Assembly (NCBI RefSeq): GCF_000425185.1
Contig: NZ_AULH01000020.1
Span: 1-64,000 of the forward strand
Source: Pleomorphomonas koreensis DSM 23070
GTDB taxonomy: Bacteria; Pseudomonadota; Alphaproteobacteria; Rhizobiales; Pleomorphomonadaceae
Length of the DNA stretch: 64,000 bases
Direction: 5' to 3'
This document shows, one piece after another, positions 18,211 to 25,623 of this stretch. A program made the position numbers and the translations under genes. The notes beneath the pieces were generated by a model. It saw only the letters and a list, made by a program, of their open reading frames with translations. It did not search any database and was not told the DNA's origin. Each line of letters begins with the position of its first letter. Position 1 is the stretch's first letter.

Positions 18211-19620
18211 ATGACGATGCCGTTTCCCCCGAGATCCCTTCTTCCCCTCCTCGGCGCGATGGCGCTGTCGGGACTGTCGGTCGCGCCGGCCGCCGCCCAC
18301 GTCAAATGGTTCGCGCCCTATATCGTCGGCGCGCCGCCGCAGCCGGTATCCGCGACGCTGACCAATCCCTGGTTCTGGACCGGCATCGTCCTGGTGCTGA
18401 TCTTCTTCACCGCCACCCGGCTGGTCGAGCGGTCGCCGGCCGGCGAGGTGATCCTCGGTGGCCTCGACCGCGCCACCGGTCCGCTATGGGCGCGGCTCGA
18501 CGACTTCGTGCGCGTGGTCATCGGCGCCTTCTTCGTGGCGATCTTCGCCATCGGCGGCATCTACCTGACGCCCGACCTGAAGACGCCGGCCGAATGGGTG
18601 TCGTGGACGCAGTTGCTGATCGCCGCGCTGATCTTCTCCCGCCGCACCCAGTCGCTGGCCGCCGCCGGCATCATCGGCCTGTGGCTGCTGGCGCTGCGCG
18701 ACTACGACGTCTTCCACCTGCTCGACTATCTGGCGCTGGGCGTCGGCGTCGCCGGTTATCTGGTGCTGGAGGCATCGTCCGATCCGGACTGGCGCAAGCA
18801 CCGCTTCGAGGTGCTGCGCTGGGGCGTGGCCATCGCCCTGATGTGGTCGAGTCTGGAGAAATTCGCCTATCCCGACTGGTTCTATCCGCTGGTTGACGAG
18901 AAGCCGTTCCTGACCTTCGGCATGCCGCGCGACGTGTTCATCCCGATGGCCGGCGTCGCCGAGTTCACCATGGGCTTCGGCCTGATCTGGACGCCGCTGG
19001 TGCGGCGGCTGTCGGCCATCGCCCTGTTCGTCATCTTCAACGCCGCCGTCTACCCGTTCGGCCGCGTCGACCTGATCGGCCACGCGCTGATCATGGCAAT
19101 CATCGTCGCCATCGCCGCCGACCGGACGCGCGAGGTGCGTTTCCTGCCGGCCGAGAAGAAGGCGCTCGTCGGCGTGCCGGCCGGCCTTGCGGCGGCGCTG
19201 GTCATCTTCGTCGGCGGCTACTGGGGCCTGCACATCGCCATCTACGGCGTGGCGGGCAACGTCGGCACGCCGCCGGCCGAATATCTCACCCATACGCCGA
19301 ACGCCGAGCATCCGCACGGCGCCGCCGGCATGAGCGACGGCATGCCCGATGCCATGAACGCCGAGGCCGCCTATCGCGCCGCCATGGACCGCATGCACGG
19401 CCCGATGATGAGCGGCATCGCCGATCCGGACCCGGACGTCGCCTTCGTGCGCGGCATGATCCCCCACCATCAGGGAGCGATCGACATGGCGGAGACGGTG
19501 CTAAAATTCGGCCAGGACCCGCAGAACCAGCATTTCGCCCGCGAGATCATCGACACCCAGGCGCGCGAGATCGCCGAGATGCGGGCCTGGCTGCGTCAGC
19601 GCGGTCTCGCCGATCCCTAG
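18211..19620 (+). CDS. Multi-pass membrane protein fused to a C-terminal DUF305 domain
   Basis: A 469-residue protein. A signal peptide ends near APAAAH. About eight to ten hydrophobic helices follow between residues 50 and 365, broadly DoxX/terminal-oxidase-accessory-like in pattern. Then comes a Gly/His/Met-rich linker (EHPHGAAGMSDGMPDAM, MDRMHGPMMSG) and a DUF305 domain (FVRGMIPHHQGAIDMAETVL ... AREIIDTQAREIAEM). DUF305 proteins are usually small exported proteins with His/Met patches, suggestive of metal binding, so a periplasmic metal-handling end on a membrane anchor is plausible inference. The stop codon lies at the edge of the repeat at 19619-19721. Confidence 0.88.
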   Translation: MTMPFPPRSLLPLLGAMALSGLSVAPAAAHVKWFAPYIVGAPPQPVSATLTNPWFWTGIVLVLIFFTATRLVERSPAGEVILGGLDRATGPLWARLDDFVRVVIGAFFVAIFAIGGIYLTPDLKTPAEWVSWTQLLIAALIFSRRTQSLAAAGIIGLWLLALRDYDVFHLLDYLALGVGVAGYLVLEASSDPDWRKHRFEVLRWGVAIALMWSSLEKFAYPDWFYPLVDEKPFLTFGMPRDVFIPMAGVAEFTMGFGLIWTPLVRRLSAIALFVIFNAAVYPFGRVDLIGHALIMAIIVAIAADRTREVRFLPAEKKALVGVPAGLAAALVIFVGGYWGLHIAIYGVAGNVGTPPAEYLTHTPNAEHPHGAAGMSDGMPDAMNAEAAYRAAMDRMHGPMMSGIADPDPDVAFVRGMIPHHQGAIDMAETVLKFGQDPQNQHFAREIIDTQAREIAEMRAWLRQRGLADP

Positions 19621-19721
19621 AGCAATTCCAACAAAAGTGGGAACCGGTTTTGCGTCCGGAATTGCCTACAAACAAACAGATAGACCATTTCCGGTGAACC
19701 GGCTTTCACCGGAAATGCTCT
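19619..19721 (-). repeat. Intergenic two-hairpin repeat, copy B
   Basis: This is the reverse-oriented relative of the repeat at 11293-11392. It contains AGAGCAATTCC...GGGAACCGGTTTTGCG...CCGGAATTGC, then CATTTCCGGTGAA...TTCACCGGAAATG. The last bases of the DUF305 gene stop codon form its edge. The core GTGGGAACCGGTTTT matches a dispersed repeat that I know from many Hyphomicrobiales genomes. Confidence 0.8.
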
Positions 19722-19738
19722 AGGCAATCCGGCCGGCC

Positions 19739-20167
19739 TCACCGGGGAGCGGTGGGGCCGGCGGTCTCCTCGGTGAGAATTTCCTCGGCCAGGATCTCCT
19801 CGACGCTGTCGATACCCTCGGCGTGCGCCTCGCAGACCTCCAGCAGCGCCTCCTCGTCGAGCTTCTCGATGCCGATGAACTTGTTCTTGGCCGCCGAGGT
19901 CAGAATCAGCTCGTCGAGCTTGGCTTGCAGCGCCTTGCCGTCGCGGTTCTGCGAGTTCTGCAGCACGAACACCATCAGGAAGGTGACGATGGTCGTCGCC
20001 GTGTTGATGACGAGCTGCCATGTTTCGGAAAAGCCGAAGAATGGACCGCTGATCGCCCAGACCAGCACCAGCCCGACGGCCAGCGCAAAGGTGACCGGCC
20101 GTCCGGACAGCTCGGAGATCGCCGAAGCGAAGCGGGAAAACAGGCCAGACGGGTTGCCGCCGTTCAT
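19739..20167 (-). CDS. Low affinity iron permease family protein
   Basis: A 142-residue membrane protein with two hydrophobic helices (about residues 25-46 and 52-72). The family signature WQLVINTATTIVTFLMVFVL is followed by QNSQNRDGKALQAKLDELIL. The C-terminus is acidic. The family name comes from a yeast protein; bacterial members are not proven transporters. Its ATG overlaps the stop of the siderophore-interacting protein by four bases, so the two are one translation unit with an iron theme. Confidence 0.88.
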   Translation of the reverse strand: MNGGNPSGLFSRFASAISELSGRPVTFALAVGLVLVWAISGPFFGFSETWQLVINTATTIVTFLMVFVLQNSQNRDGKALQAKLDELILTSAAKNKFIGIEKLDEEALLEVCEAHAEGIDSVEEILAEEILTEETAGPTAPR

Positions 20168-20919
20168 GATGGCCTCGCGTCGTCGGACACCGATCCCGAG
20201 GCCGTGCGCCAGTAGCCGGCGGTGCGCACCTGCGTCAGCGGCAGGCGCGCTTCGAAATGGGCGCGCAGGTCCAGCGCGGCAGTGCGTTCGGCCGCCACCC
20301 AGACAGTGGCGTCGGGCGACAACGGTGCCGTTGCCAGCGCCCGCGTCAGGCGCCGGCCGGGTGGGGCCGCGCCGCGCGGCAGGAAATGGATGGTGACGCC
20401 GGGCGGCGCGTCGAGCGGCTGGACGTCGGCTTCTTCGGGCACCTCCAGCCAGGCCGTGCCGCGCGTGGCCGGGGGCAGGGCGGCGAGAATGCCGGCGATG
20501 GCCGGCAGGCCGGTCTCGTCGGCGCCGAGCAGCACCTCGCCGGCCGGCGGCCAGTCGAGGCGGAAGCCGTCGCGAACGCCGGAGATTTCGGCGCGGTCGC
20601 CGGTCCGGGCCCGCTGCGCCCAGCCGGCGCAGAGGCCGCCATGCCGCACCATGTCGATGACGATGCGTCCGCCCACCCGCTCGCGTACCGTGTAGGCGCG
20701 GCCGTGCGATCGCCGCCCGTCGCCGGGATCGGCAAGATGGAGCTTGATCCAGCCGGCCGGCCGGGGCGGCGCGTCGGTGTCGGGCTCCAGCTCGTCCAGC
20801 ACCAGGCGGCGCATGTTGGGCGTCAGGTCGAACGCCTCGACCACCGCCACCGGTCGCCGCCGGTTGGCCCGGCGGACGCGGTCGAGATGGTCGGCGATGG
20901 CGGGCGGGGTCTCGCGCAT
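20164..20919 (-). CDS. Siderophore-interacting FAD-binding reductase
   Basis: A 251-residue protein starting MRETPPAIADHLDRVRRANR at the ATG at 20919, which has GGAGA at the right distance. It contains the FAD-binding domain (WIKLHLAD, SHGRAYTVRE, IVIDMVRHGGLCAGWAQRA) and the NAD(P)H-binding SIP domain (LLGADETGLPAIAGILAALP, TVWVAAE). Members reduce ferric siderophore complexes in the cytoplasm to release iron. The end overlaps the iron permease-like gene. I did not find a convincing iron box in the 227 bases upstream. Confidence 0.93.
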   Translation of the reverse strand: MRETPPAIADHLDRVRRANRRRPVAVVEAFDLTPNMRRLVLDELEPDTDAPPRPAGWIKLHLADPGDGRRSHGRAYTVRERVGGRIVIDMVRHGGLCAGWAQRARTGDRAEISGVRDGFRLDWPPAGEVLLGADETGLPAIAGILAALPPATRGTAWLEVPEEADVQPLDAPPGVTIHFLPRGAAPPGRRLTRALATAPLSPDATVWVAAERTAALDLRAHFEARLPLTQVRTAGYWRTASGSVSDDARPS

Positions 20920-21146
20920 GGGACGTCTCCGGTTCGGCGGAGCAGCAGGGCGCCCGCCGGTCGCGATGGTTAACGCGTCGCGCTGGTGCGGGTTCCGGTC
21001 GCTCGCCGTTTGGATCGTCGCGTGCATCCGTGGCGCGCCTGCAACAATTTGCTTTGCAGAACCGTTGATTTGCCGCATTAATCAGATACTGTTTTCTACG
21101 TATTCGTCGCGCATCGCCTCACGGCGCATCGGCAGGATGGACGTGC

Positions 21147-21593
21147 ATGGATCGGGAACCCAGGCCGGTAGTCATCGTCATGGTGGAGAGTGACGAGGTC
21201 GATGCCCGCCTCATAGAGACGAACATCCGGCGCGCCGGGGTGAATAACGAGATCATAATGTTCCGCAATGGCGGCAGCGCCGTCGATCAGCTGGTCGGCG
21301 CCGGGGCCGCCGGACGAGACAGCGCCGACGCCGGGCGGCTGTTTCTGCTCGATGTCGATCTGTCGGACATGAGTGGGCTGGACGTGCTGGCCAGCATCCG
21401 GACCAACCACGCGACGCGCCATTCCCCTGTCATCCTGATGGCGGCGGCCGGCGAAGAGGGCGAGAACCAGCGCCGCCCCGATCTCGGCGCCCATGTATTC
21501 ATTTCCAAGCCGCTCAGCGAAGAGAGCTTCGCCCAGGCCATCCGCGACCTGGGATTGGTGATGACGGTCATCCAGGTCCCCGACATCGATTGA
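21147..21593 (+). CDS. Single-domain response regulator
   Basis: A 148-residue CheY-like receiver. The acidic pair is ESDEVD (residues 14-19), the phospho-acceptor is most likely Asp69 in LLDVDLSDMSGLDVL, and the conserved Lys is Lys121 in FISKPLS. The usual Thr/Ser before the Lys is replaced by Ala (ILMAAAGEE), which may weaken the output switch. There is no output domain, and no sensor kinase is adjacent. It resembles the Rcp1-type receivers whose partner is often a distant phytochrome or hybrid kinase. Confidence 0.93.
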   Translation: MDREPRPVVIVMVESDEVDARLIETNIRRAGVNNEIIMFRNGGSAVDQLVGAGAAGRDSADAGRLFLLDVDLSDMSGLDVLASIRTNHATRHSPVILMAAAGEEGENQRRPDLGAHVFISKPLSEESFAQAIRDLGLVMTVIQVPDID

Positions 21594-21597
21594 CGTC

Positions 21598-21629
21598 TGC
21601 CGCCCACCCCATTTTGAGGGCGGGCGGCA
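21598..21629. terminator. Hairpin between convergent genes
   Basis: TGCCGCCC pairs with GGGCGGCA, and an inner CCC/GGG extends the stem around an AT-rich loop. It sits between the response regulator stop and the stop of the stress protein gene. There is no clear T-run on either side, so its strength as a terminator is uncertain. Confidence 0.5.
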
Positions 21630-21653
21630 AACGATCAGGACAGGACGCCGGCG

Positions 21654-22226
21654 TCAGAGATAGGGCCGGCGCGGCACGTCGTCGACGGTGCCGGTGTCGG
21701 GATCGAAGCCGCTCCAGCCGCTTTCGCGATAGAGACGCTCGCGCTCGACCATGTTGACGGGCGTCGTCTCGTCGAGGAGGCGGGCCACCAGCGCGTCCTG
21801 GCTGTCGTCGGCGCGTACGGTGATCATCGTGCCGCCCCGGCGGATGGCCTCGGCATAGACCTGGGCCTCTTCCGTGCTCAGGCCGGAGCTGGTGAGCGCA
21901 TCGACGATGCCGCCCGCCACGCCACCGGCCACCGCGCCGGCCGCCAGACCGGCCAGCGTCGACACGAACCAGCCGGTCGCCACCACCGGGCCGAGACCGG
22001 GAATGGCCAGCAGGCCGACACCGGCCAGCGCGCCGGCGCCGCCGCCGAGCACGGCGCCGATGCCGGAGCCGGCCGCTGTCGCCTCGGCGCCGTCCTTGAC
22101 CGGTACTTCCTCGTTCTTGGGCGAGATGACGGAGATGTCTTCGTCGTCGATGCCGGCGGCCTTCAGCCTGTCGACCACGGCCATGGCGTCGGACCAGCTG
22201 TCATAGAGTCGGGTGTGCGTGCTCAT
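21654..22226 (-). CDS. General stress protein-like, glycine-rich membrane-embedded protein
   Basis: A 190-residue protein starting MSTHTRLYDSWSDAMAVVDR at 22226, with AAGGAAAG as ribosome site. The N-terminal part is a ferredoxin-like fold seen in YflT/GS17M-type stress proteins (LYDSWSDAMAVVDRLKAAGI, DISVISP). The middle is a long Gly/Ala stretch (residues about 52-112) likely to form helical hairpins in the membrane. The C-terminal part has GTMITVRADDSQ, typical of the same family. It is 59 bases downstream of the PepSY-like gene and probably shares its stress promoter. Confidence 0.8.
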   Translation of the reverse strand: MSTHTRLYDSWSDAMAVVDRLKAAGIDDEDISVISPKNEEVPVKDGAEATAAGSGIGAVLGGGAGALAGVGLLAIPGLGPVVATGWFVSTLAGLAAGAVAGGVAGGIVDALTSSGLSTEEAQVYAEAIRRGGTMITVRADDSQDALVARLLDETTPVNMVERERLYRESGWSGFDPDTGTVDDVPRRPYL

Positions 22227-22285
22227 GGTGCTTTCCTTTTTCATTCTGTGGCTGAGGGTCTGTGACCGAGGTGCGCCCGCCGGCC

Positions 22286-22633
22286 TCACTCGGTGCTGAT
22301 GGTGCCCTTGTAGTCGACGGCGACGGTGACGGTGGCGCCGTTGTGCTTGGCCTGACCGCGCCAGATGCCGTCGTCGGACTGCACGAGGGTGCCGACGTCG
22401 GTATAGCCGGCGTCTTCCAGCCACGAGCGCGCCTGCGCCTCGGTGAAGCTGTTGGCGCCCGGCTCCAGGGCCTTGCTGTCCTTGTTCATGTTGTCCATCT
22501 GGTCGGCCGGCGGGGCCGCCTGATCGGCCGGAGGCATGGCGGGAGCGTTCGGGTCGGGCGACGGCGCCGTCTGGGCGAAGGCGGCACCGCTGAAGGCAAG
22601 AGTGGCTGCCAGGCAGAGATAGGCGAGTTTCAT
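22286..22633 (-). CDS. Exported PepSY-like small protein
   Basis: A 115-residue protein. A signal peptide (LAATLAFSGAAFA, cleavage near residue 20) is followed by a Pro/Ala/Asp-rich linker and a small alpha-beta domain (FTEAQARSWLEDAGYTDVGTL ... WRGQAKHNGATVTVAVDYKG) like PepSY-type periplasmic proteins. The function is unknown. A GGAAC-N16-GGTT box lies 111-135 bases upstream on the same strand. Confidence 0.8.
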   Translation of the reverse strand: MKLAYLCLAATLAFSGAAFAQTAPSPDPNAPAMPPADQAAPPADQMDNMNKDSKALEPGANSFTEAQARSWLEDAGYTDVGTLVQSDDGIWRGQAKHNGATVTVAVDYKGTISTE

Positions 22634-22939
22634 CGGAGTCTCCTTCGACGTTGGAGGTCTTTGCCGGCCATGCGGGGCCGGGAGACGGCAACCGGCCGGC
22701 GACTGTCGAGAACGACGGAGACCGCGTCTGCGGCCGCTGAATTAACCATTAACGGGAGCGATAGTTCCAACCGCCTCACCGGGGCCGTCGCGGCCCGAGG
22801 TAAATCGCCGGGGCCGACGGAAAAAGCGGAACCGTTTGGCCGCTTGGGAATTCAGTTGAGGGTGTTTCGTCCGTCCAGGCCGCGTCGCTCGGGTCTGCGC
22901 CGTGCGCCTGATCCCGCATCGGCTTGAAGCTCAAAGCGA
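22634..22939. other. Divergent intergenic region, stress cluster
   Basis: This region is 306 bases between the PepSY-like gene and the sigma factor gene. It contains the stress-type promoter at 22744-22768. A GGAAC word at 22828-22832 faces the sigma gene but has no matching -10 at 16 or 17 bases. I see no gene. Confidence 0.6.
22744..22768 (-). promoter_or_regulatory. EcfG-type stress promoter candidate for the PepSY-like gene
   Basis: Minus strand: GGAAC (22768-22764), a spacer of 16, then GGTT (22747-22744). The general stress sigma factor consensus of Alphaproteobacteria is GGAAC-N16/17-CGTT, so there is one mismatch in the -10. Confidence 0.55.
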
Positions 22940-23419
22940 ATGATGATGTCAGACGATATTCTTACCTATTTACCTGCCTTGCGCGCCTTTGCCCGTTCCT
23001 TGTGTGGCAACGCGACGGAAGCCGACGATCTGGTTCAGGAAACCCTGCTGCGGGCGATCGAGAACATTTCAGGCTACACGCCCGGCACCAACCTCCGCGC
23101 CTGGCTGTTCACCATCATGCGGAACCGCTTCTACTCCAACTGCATCAAGCGCAAGCGCGAGCCGACCGGCGACGAGGACTGCGCCTCCGAGATGCCCGTG
23201 GTGCCGGCCCAGCAGGAGTGGCAGATCCGCATGCAGGAGCTGGAGCGGGCGCTCGAGGAGCTGCCGGTCCATTATCGGGAGGCGATCGTGCTGGTGATCG
23301 TACTGGAGGAAAGCTACCTCCGCGCCGCCGAGATTCTCGAATGCGACATCGGCACCATCAAGAGCCGCATCAATCGCGGCCGGCGCATGCTGCGTGTCGC
23401 CCTGGGAGACGCGGTTTGA
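22940..23419 (+). CDS. ECF sigma factor, EcfG-like
   Basis: A 159-residue RNA polymerase sigma factor. Region 2 runs LPALRAFARSLCGNATEADDLVQETLLRAIEN with the -10 recognition helix after it. Region 4 has ALEELPVHYREAIVLV and the helix-turn-helix ECDIGTIKSRINRGRRML. The short linker and overall pattern resemble the ECF15/EcfG group that runs the alphaproteobacterial general stress response. No anti-sigma gene is directly adjacent, although a NepR-like protein may be encoded at 25100-25324. Three ATG codons occur in a row (22940, 22943, 22946), so the exact start is uncertain by two residues. Confidence 0.9.
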   Translation: MMMSDDILTYLPALRAFARSLCGNATEADDLVQETLLRAIENISGYTPGTNLRAWLFTIMRNRFYSNCIKRKREPTGDEDCASEMPVVPAQQEWQIRMQELERALEELPVHYREAIVLVIVLEESYLRAAEILECDIGTIKSRINRGRRMLRVALGDAV

Positions 23420-23437
23420 CGACGCCGCTGATATCTC

Positions 23438-23501
23438 AACATTTTCCGGGCAAAGGGTTGCGGGAATGCGGCCTCCTCTTACGGCCTCTCCCGGAAATGT
23501 T
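23438..23501. repeat. Imperfect inverted repeat
   Basis: AACATTTTCCGGG (23438-23450) faces CCCGGAAATGTT (23490-23501) with a single-base bulge. A second inner pair, GGCC...GGCC, is also present. The CATTT-CCGG arms resemble one half of the repeat at 19619-19721, so it may be a diverged member. Confidence 0.5.
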
Positions 23502-23503
23502 CT

Positions 23504-23528
23504 GGAACATCTCGCGCTCCCTCCGGTT
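23504..23528 (+). promoter_or_regulatory. EcfG-type stress promoter candidate
   Basis: GGAAC (23504-23508), a 16-base spacer, then GGTT (23525-23528). It lies 247 bases before the RDRGRF-repeat protein gene and directly after the inverted repeat. There is one mismatch to GGAAC-N16-CGTT. Confidence 0.45.
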
Positions 23529-23774
23529 GGAGCCCGGCACGTCCAAAGAATGCACGACATCGACTTCGCACATGGGAGGCGGGTCATGTCACGTCCCACC
23601 GATCCGACCGGATGGGAGGACGACAGGCTTTGGCGGCAAGGCTGACGGCGAGAAACGCCATCGTTTCCCGCCGAACTCGACAAGAGAGGAGCGGGCCGAA
23701 CGAGCGATCGGTTCCGGGATGGCAGGCGCCATCCGCCGACCGCCCGAAGCGGCTTAATCCCTACGGAGAAAGAT

Positions 23775-24368
23775 ATGCCCAGATACAACGAGACGCGCGA
23801 ACGCGACGACCGTGGACGTTTTGTCAGCGACGATGATCGGGGTGGCCGCTACGAGAGCCGCGGCAATGATCGCGACCGCGACGACCGCGGCCGGTTTGTC
23901 GGCGATGATGACCGGGGCGGCCGTTACGAGAGCCGTGGCAATGATCGCGACCGCGACGATCGCGGCCGTTTCTCCGGCGGCAGCGACCATCGCGGCAACG
24001 ACCGCGACCGCGACGATCGCGGACGTTCCATGAGTGACGACGACCGCGGCGGCCGCTACGAGAGCCGCGGCTACGATCGCGACCGTGACGATCGCGGCCG
24101 CTTCGCCGGCGGCAACGACGATCGTGGCAACGATCGCGACCGCGACGAGCGTGGACGCTTCACGAGCGGCGATGACTATCGCGGCGGTGGCCGCGCCTCC
24201 GAACGCCGAGACGACGACGACGACCGCCGTTACGGCTCCCGCGGCCGCGACGACGATCGCGGTCATGGCGGCTGGTTCGGCGATCACCAGGGCCATGCCG
24301 AGGCCGCCCGCCGCGGCTGGGAAAGCCGCCGAGACGACGATCGCGACGCCTGGCGTGGCCGTCGCTGA
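23775..24368 (+). CDS. Disordered Arg/Asp/Gly repeat protein with KGG-type stress motif at the end
   Basis: A 197-residue protein with extreme composition. Units of the type RDRDDRGRF followed by V/S/A plus acidic and GRYESRG segments recur about six times (residues about 8-130). The C-terminus has GGWFGDHQGHAEAARRGWESR, which fits the stress-induced KGG motif (G-W-F-x-D-x-x-G-H-A-E-A-A). It should be intrinsically disordered with alternating charges. KGG proteins are induced by dehydration or general stress, but their mechanism is unknown. It precedes a DUF892 gene by 102 bases, and an ECF sigma gene lies upstream. Confidence 0.88.
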   Translation: MPRYNETRERDDRGRFVSDDDRGGRYESRGNDRDRDDRGRFVGDDDRGGRYESRGNDRDRDDRGRFSGGSDHRGNDRDRDDRGRSMSDDDRGGRYESRGYDRDRDDRGRFAGGNDDRGNDRDRDERGRFTSGDDYRGGGRASERRDDDDDRRYGSRGRDDDRGHGGWFGDHQGHAEAARRGWESRRDDDRDAWRGRR

Positions 24369-24470
24369 CCTTTGACGTGGGGGGAGGAGAGGCTCCGGCC
24401 CCTCTTTCCCCGTCTGCCGCGCCACCTTCGGCCGAGTATCTCCGGCCCCATTCTCAGGAGGGTACGATCC

Positions 24471-24977
24471 ATGGAAGACATCCGCGATCATTATCTGGCA
24501 TGGCTTCGCGACGCCCATGCCATGGAAGAACAGGCCCTCACGATGATGCGGGGCATGCTCTCCCGTCTTGAGCACTATCCGGTGCTCTGCGCCCGCATGG
24601 AGCAGCACGTGGCCGAGACCGAGCGGCAGGCGGCGGCGCTCCGCAAGCTGCTGGAGGGCCGCGACAGCAGTTCCTCGGTGATGAAGGACACGCTCGGCAA
24701 GGCCACCGCTCTCGGGCAGGCGATGGGCGGCCTGTTCGCCGACGACGAGGTCGTCAAGGGCGCCATGGCCAGCTACACCTTCGAGCACATGGAGATTTCC
24801 GCCTACAAGGTGCTGATCTCCACCGCCGCGGTGCTGGAGGACAGCACGGCCATCCCCGTCCTCGAACAGATCCTCGCCGAGGAACAGGCGATGGCCGACT
24901 GGCTGTCCGACCACATGGACCAGACGACGCGCATCTTCCTCGCCCGCGACGAGGCCGGAATTCCGGCGCGTCGGTGA
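24471..24977 (+). CDS. DUF892 (YciF-like) ferritin-fold protein 1
   Basis: A 168-residue four-helix protein. Start MEDIRDHYLAWLRDAHAMEE at 24471, with AGGAGGGT as ribosome site; the longer frame from 24372 is not supported. Conserved helix features are AHAMEEQAL, MEQHVAETERQAAALRKLLE, TFEHMEISAYKVL and LEQILAEEQAMADWL. The Glu/His pairs match the ferritin-like di-metal pattern of YciF proteins, which are stress-induced and of unknown chemistry. It probably forms a transcript with the repeat protein before it. Confidence 0.9.
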   Translation: MEDIRDHYLAWLRDAHAMEEQALTMMRGMLSRLEHYPVLCARMEQHVAETERQAAALRKLLEGRDSSSSVMKDTLGKATALGQAMGGLFADDEVVKGAMASYTFEHMEISAYKVLISTAAVLEDSTAIPVLEQILAEEQAMADWLSDHMDQTTRIFLARDEAGIPARR

Positions 24978-25099
24978 CGGTGCTGCCGGTGGCAGCCGGT
25001 TGGCCCGCCGATCCGTTCCATCGTGACACGACATCCGCCGCCGCGCCCGTCGCGGCGGCAAACTGTTGGGTCAGGCTCCGCCTCTCCCGCCCAGGCGGG

Positions 25100-25324
25100 T
25101 CAGGGTGCCGTGGAGGAGGGTGGCGTATAGCCCCTGGCGATCAGGTTGTCCTGATAGCGCTGAAGGGCATTGCCAAGCTCGATCGCCAGATCGCGCAGCC
25201 CGTCGGGAACGGGCTCGGCCGTGATGGCCGCCATCAGATGCCGCGCGGCGCTTTGCAACTGGCCGAAGTCGTCTTCGCCGCGCCGCTCTTCGGGCGTCTT
25301 GGGGAGGGAAGGAAGATCGCTCAT
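25100..25324 (-). CDS. Small protein with NepR-like motif
   Basis: A 74-residue protein if started at the ATG at 25324 (MSDLPSLPKTPEERR); an upstream start at 25375 would add 17 hydrophobic residues. The core FGQLQSAARHLMAAITAEPV-PDGLRDLAIEL resembles the anti-sigma factor NepR, whose hallmark is a helix followed by EPVPDRF and a second helix. NepR binds EcfG until PhyR displaces it. No PhyR is visible nearby. The match is by eye, and other small helical proteins could look the same. Confidence 0.5.
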   Translation of the reverse strand: MSDLPSLPKTPEERRGEDDFGQLQSAARHLMAAITAEPVPDGLRDLAIELGNALQRYQDNLIARGYTPPSSTAP

Positions 25325-25530
25325 GTAAGTGACCACTACTATGGGTGCTACATAGGCGTATATCCCGGAAAACATATAACAAGGCTAAACGATCGCACGA
25401 AGATCGTGCAAATGGGCCATTTTTTCTGAAATGGCGTCCGGATCGCCGGGGCGACCCGGACCGCATGGCTCGTCCGGCGGCCTTCAGCCAATCCGCCCAG
25501 CTGCCGGCGCCTCCGCTCATCGCGGCCGGG

Positions 25531-25569
25531 GCCGATTTCTCATGCCGTTGATGCAGATGAGAAATCGGC
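25531..25569. repeat. Perfect palindrome with conserved loop, family 2 copy 1
   Basis: GCCGATTTCTCAT (25531-25543) and ATGAGAAATCGGC (25557-25569) are exact inverted copies around a 13-base loop ending TGATGCAG. A second element with the same outline and the same loop ending lies at 63193-63235. It sits downstream of the BON-domain gene. Confidence 0.8.
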
Positions 25570-25570
25570 A

Positions 25571-25600
25571 GGCCAGAGACCGGAAGGCCAGAGACCGGAA
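25571..25600. repeat. 15-bp tandem duplication
   Basis: GGCCAGAGACCGGAA occurs twice in perfect tandem (25571-25585 and 25586-25600) between the palindrome and the stop codon of the BON-domain gene. Confidence 0.9.
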
Positions 25601-25623
25601 GCCATTCTCCACGTCTTCCGGTG

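Larger units (their letters stand above)
23420..23774. other. Gap of 355 bases without a convincing gene
   Basis: It holds the inverted repeat at 23438-23501, the stress promoter candidate at 23504-23528 and a probable long leader of the repeat protein gene. Short open frames here (for example 23394-23645) have Cys/Pro/Arg-rich translations with no family features. Confidence 0.6.

Noticed and set aside
22828-22857. GGAAC word before the sigma factor gene
   Set aside because: No CGTT-like word stands at 16 or 17 bases. The next GTT is 21-22 bases away.
23787-24170. Regular repeats that could be taken for a CRISPR array
   Set aside because: The repeats code for RDRDDRGRF units in a continuous frame, vary at third positions, and have no unique spacers. 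No cas genes are present.
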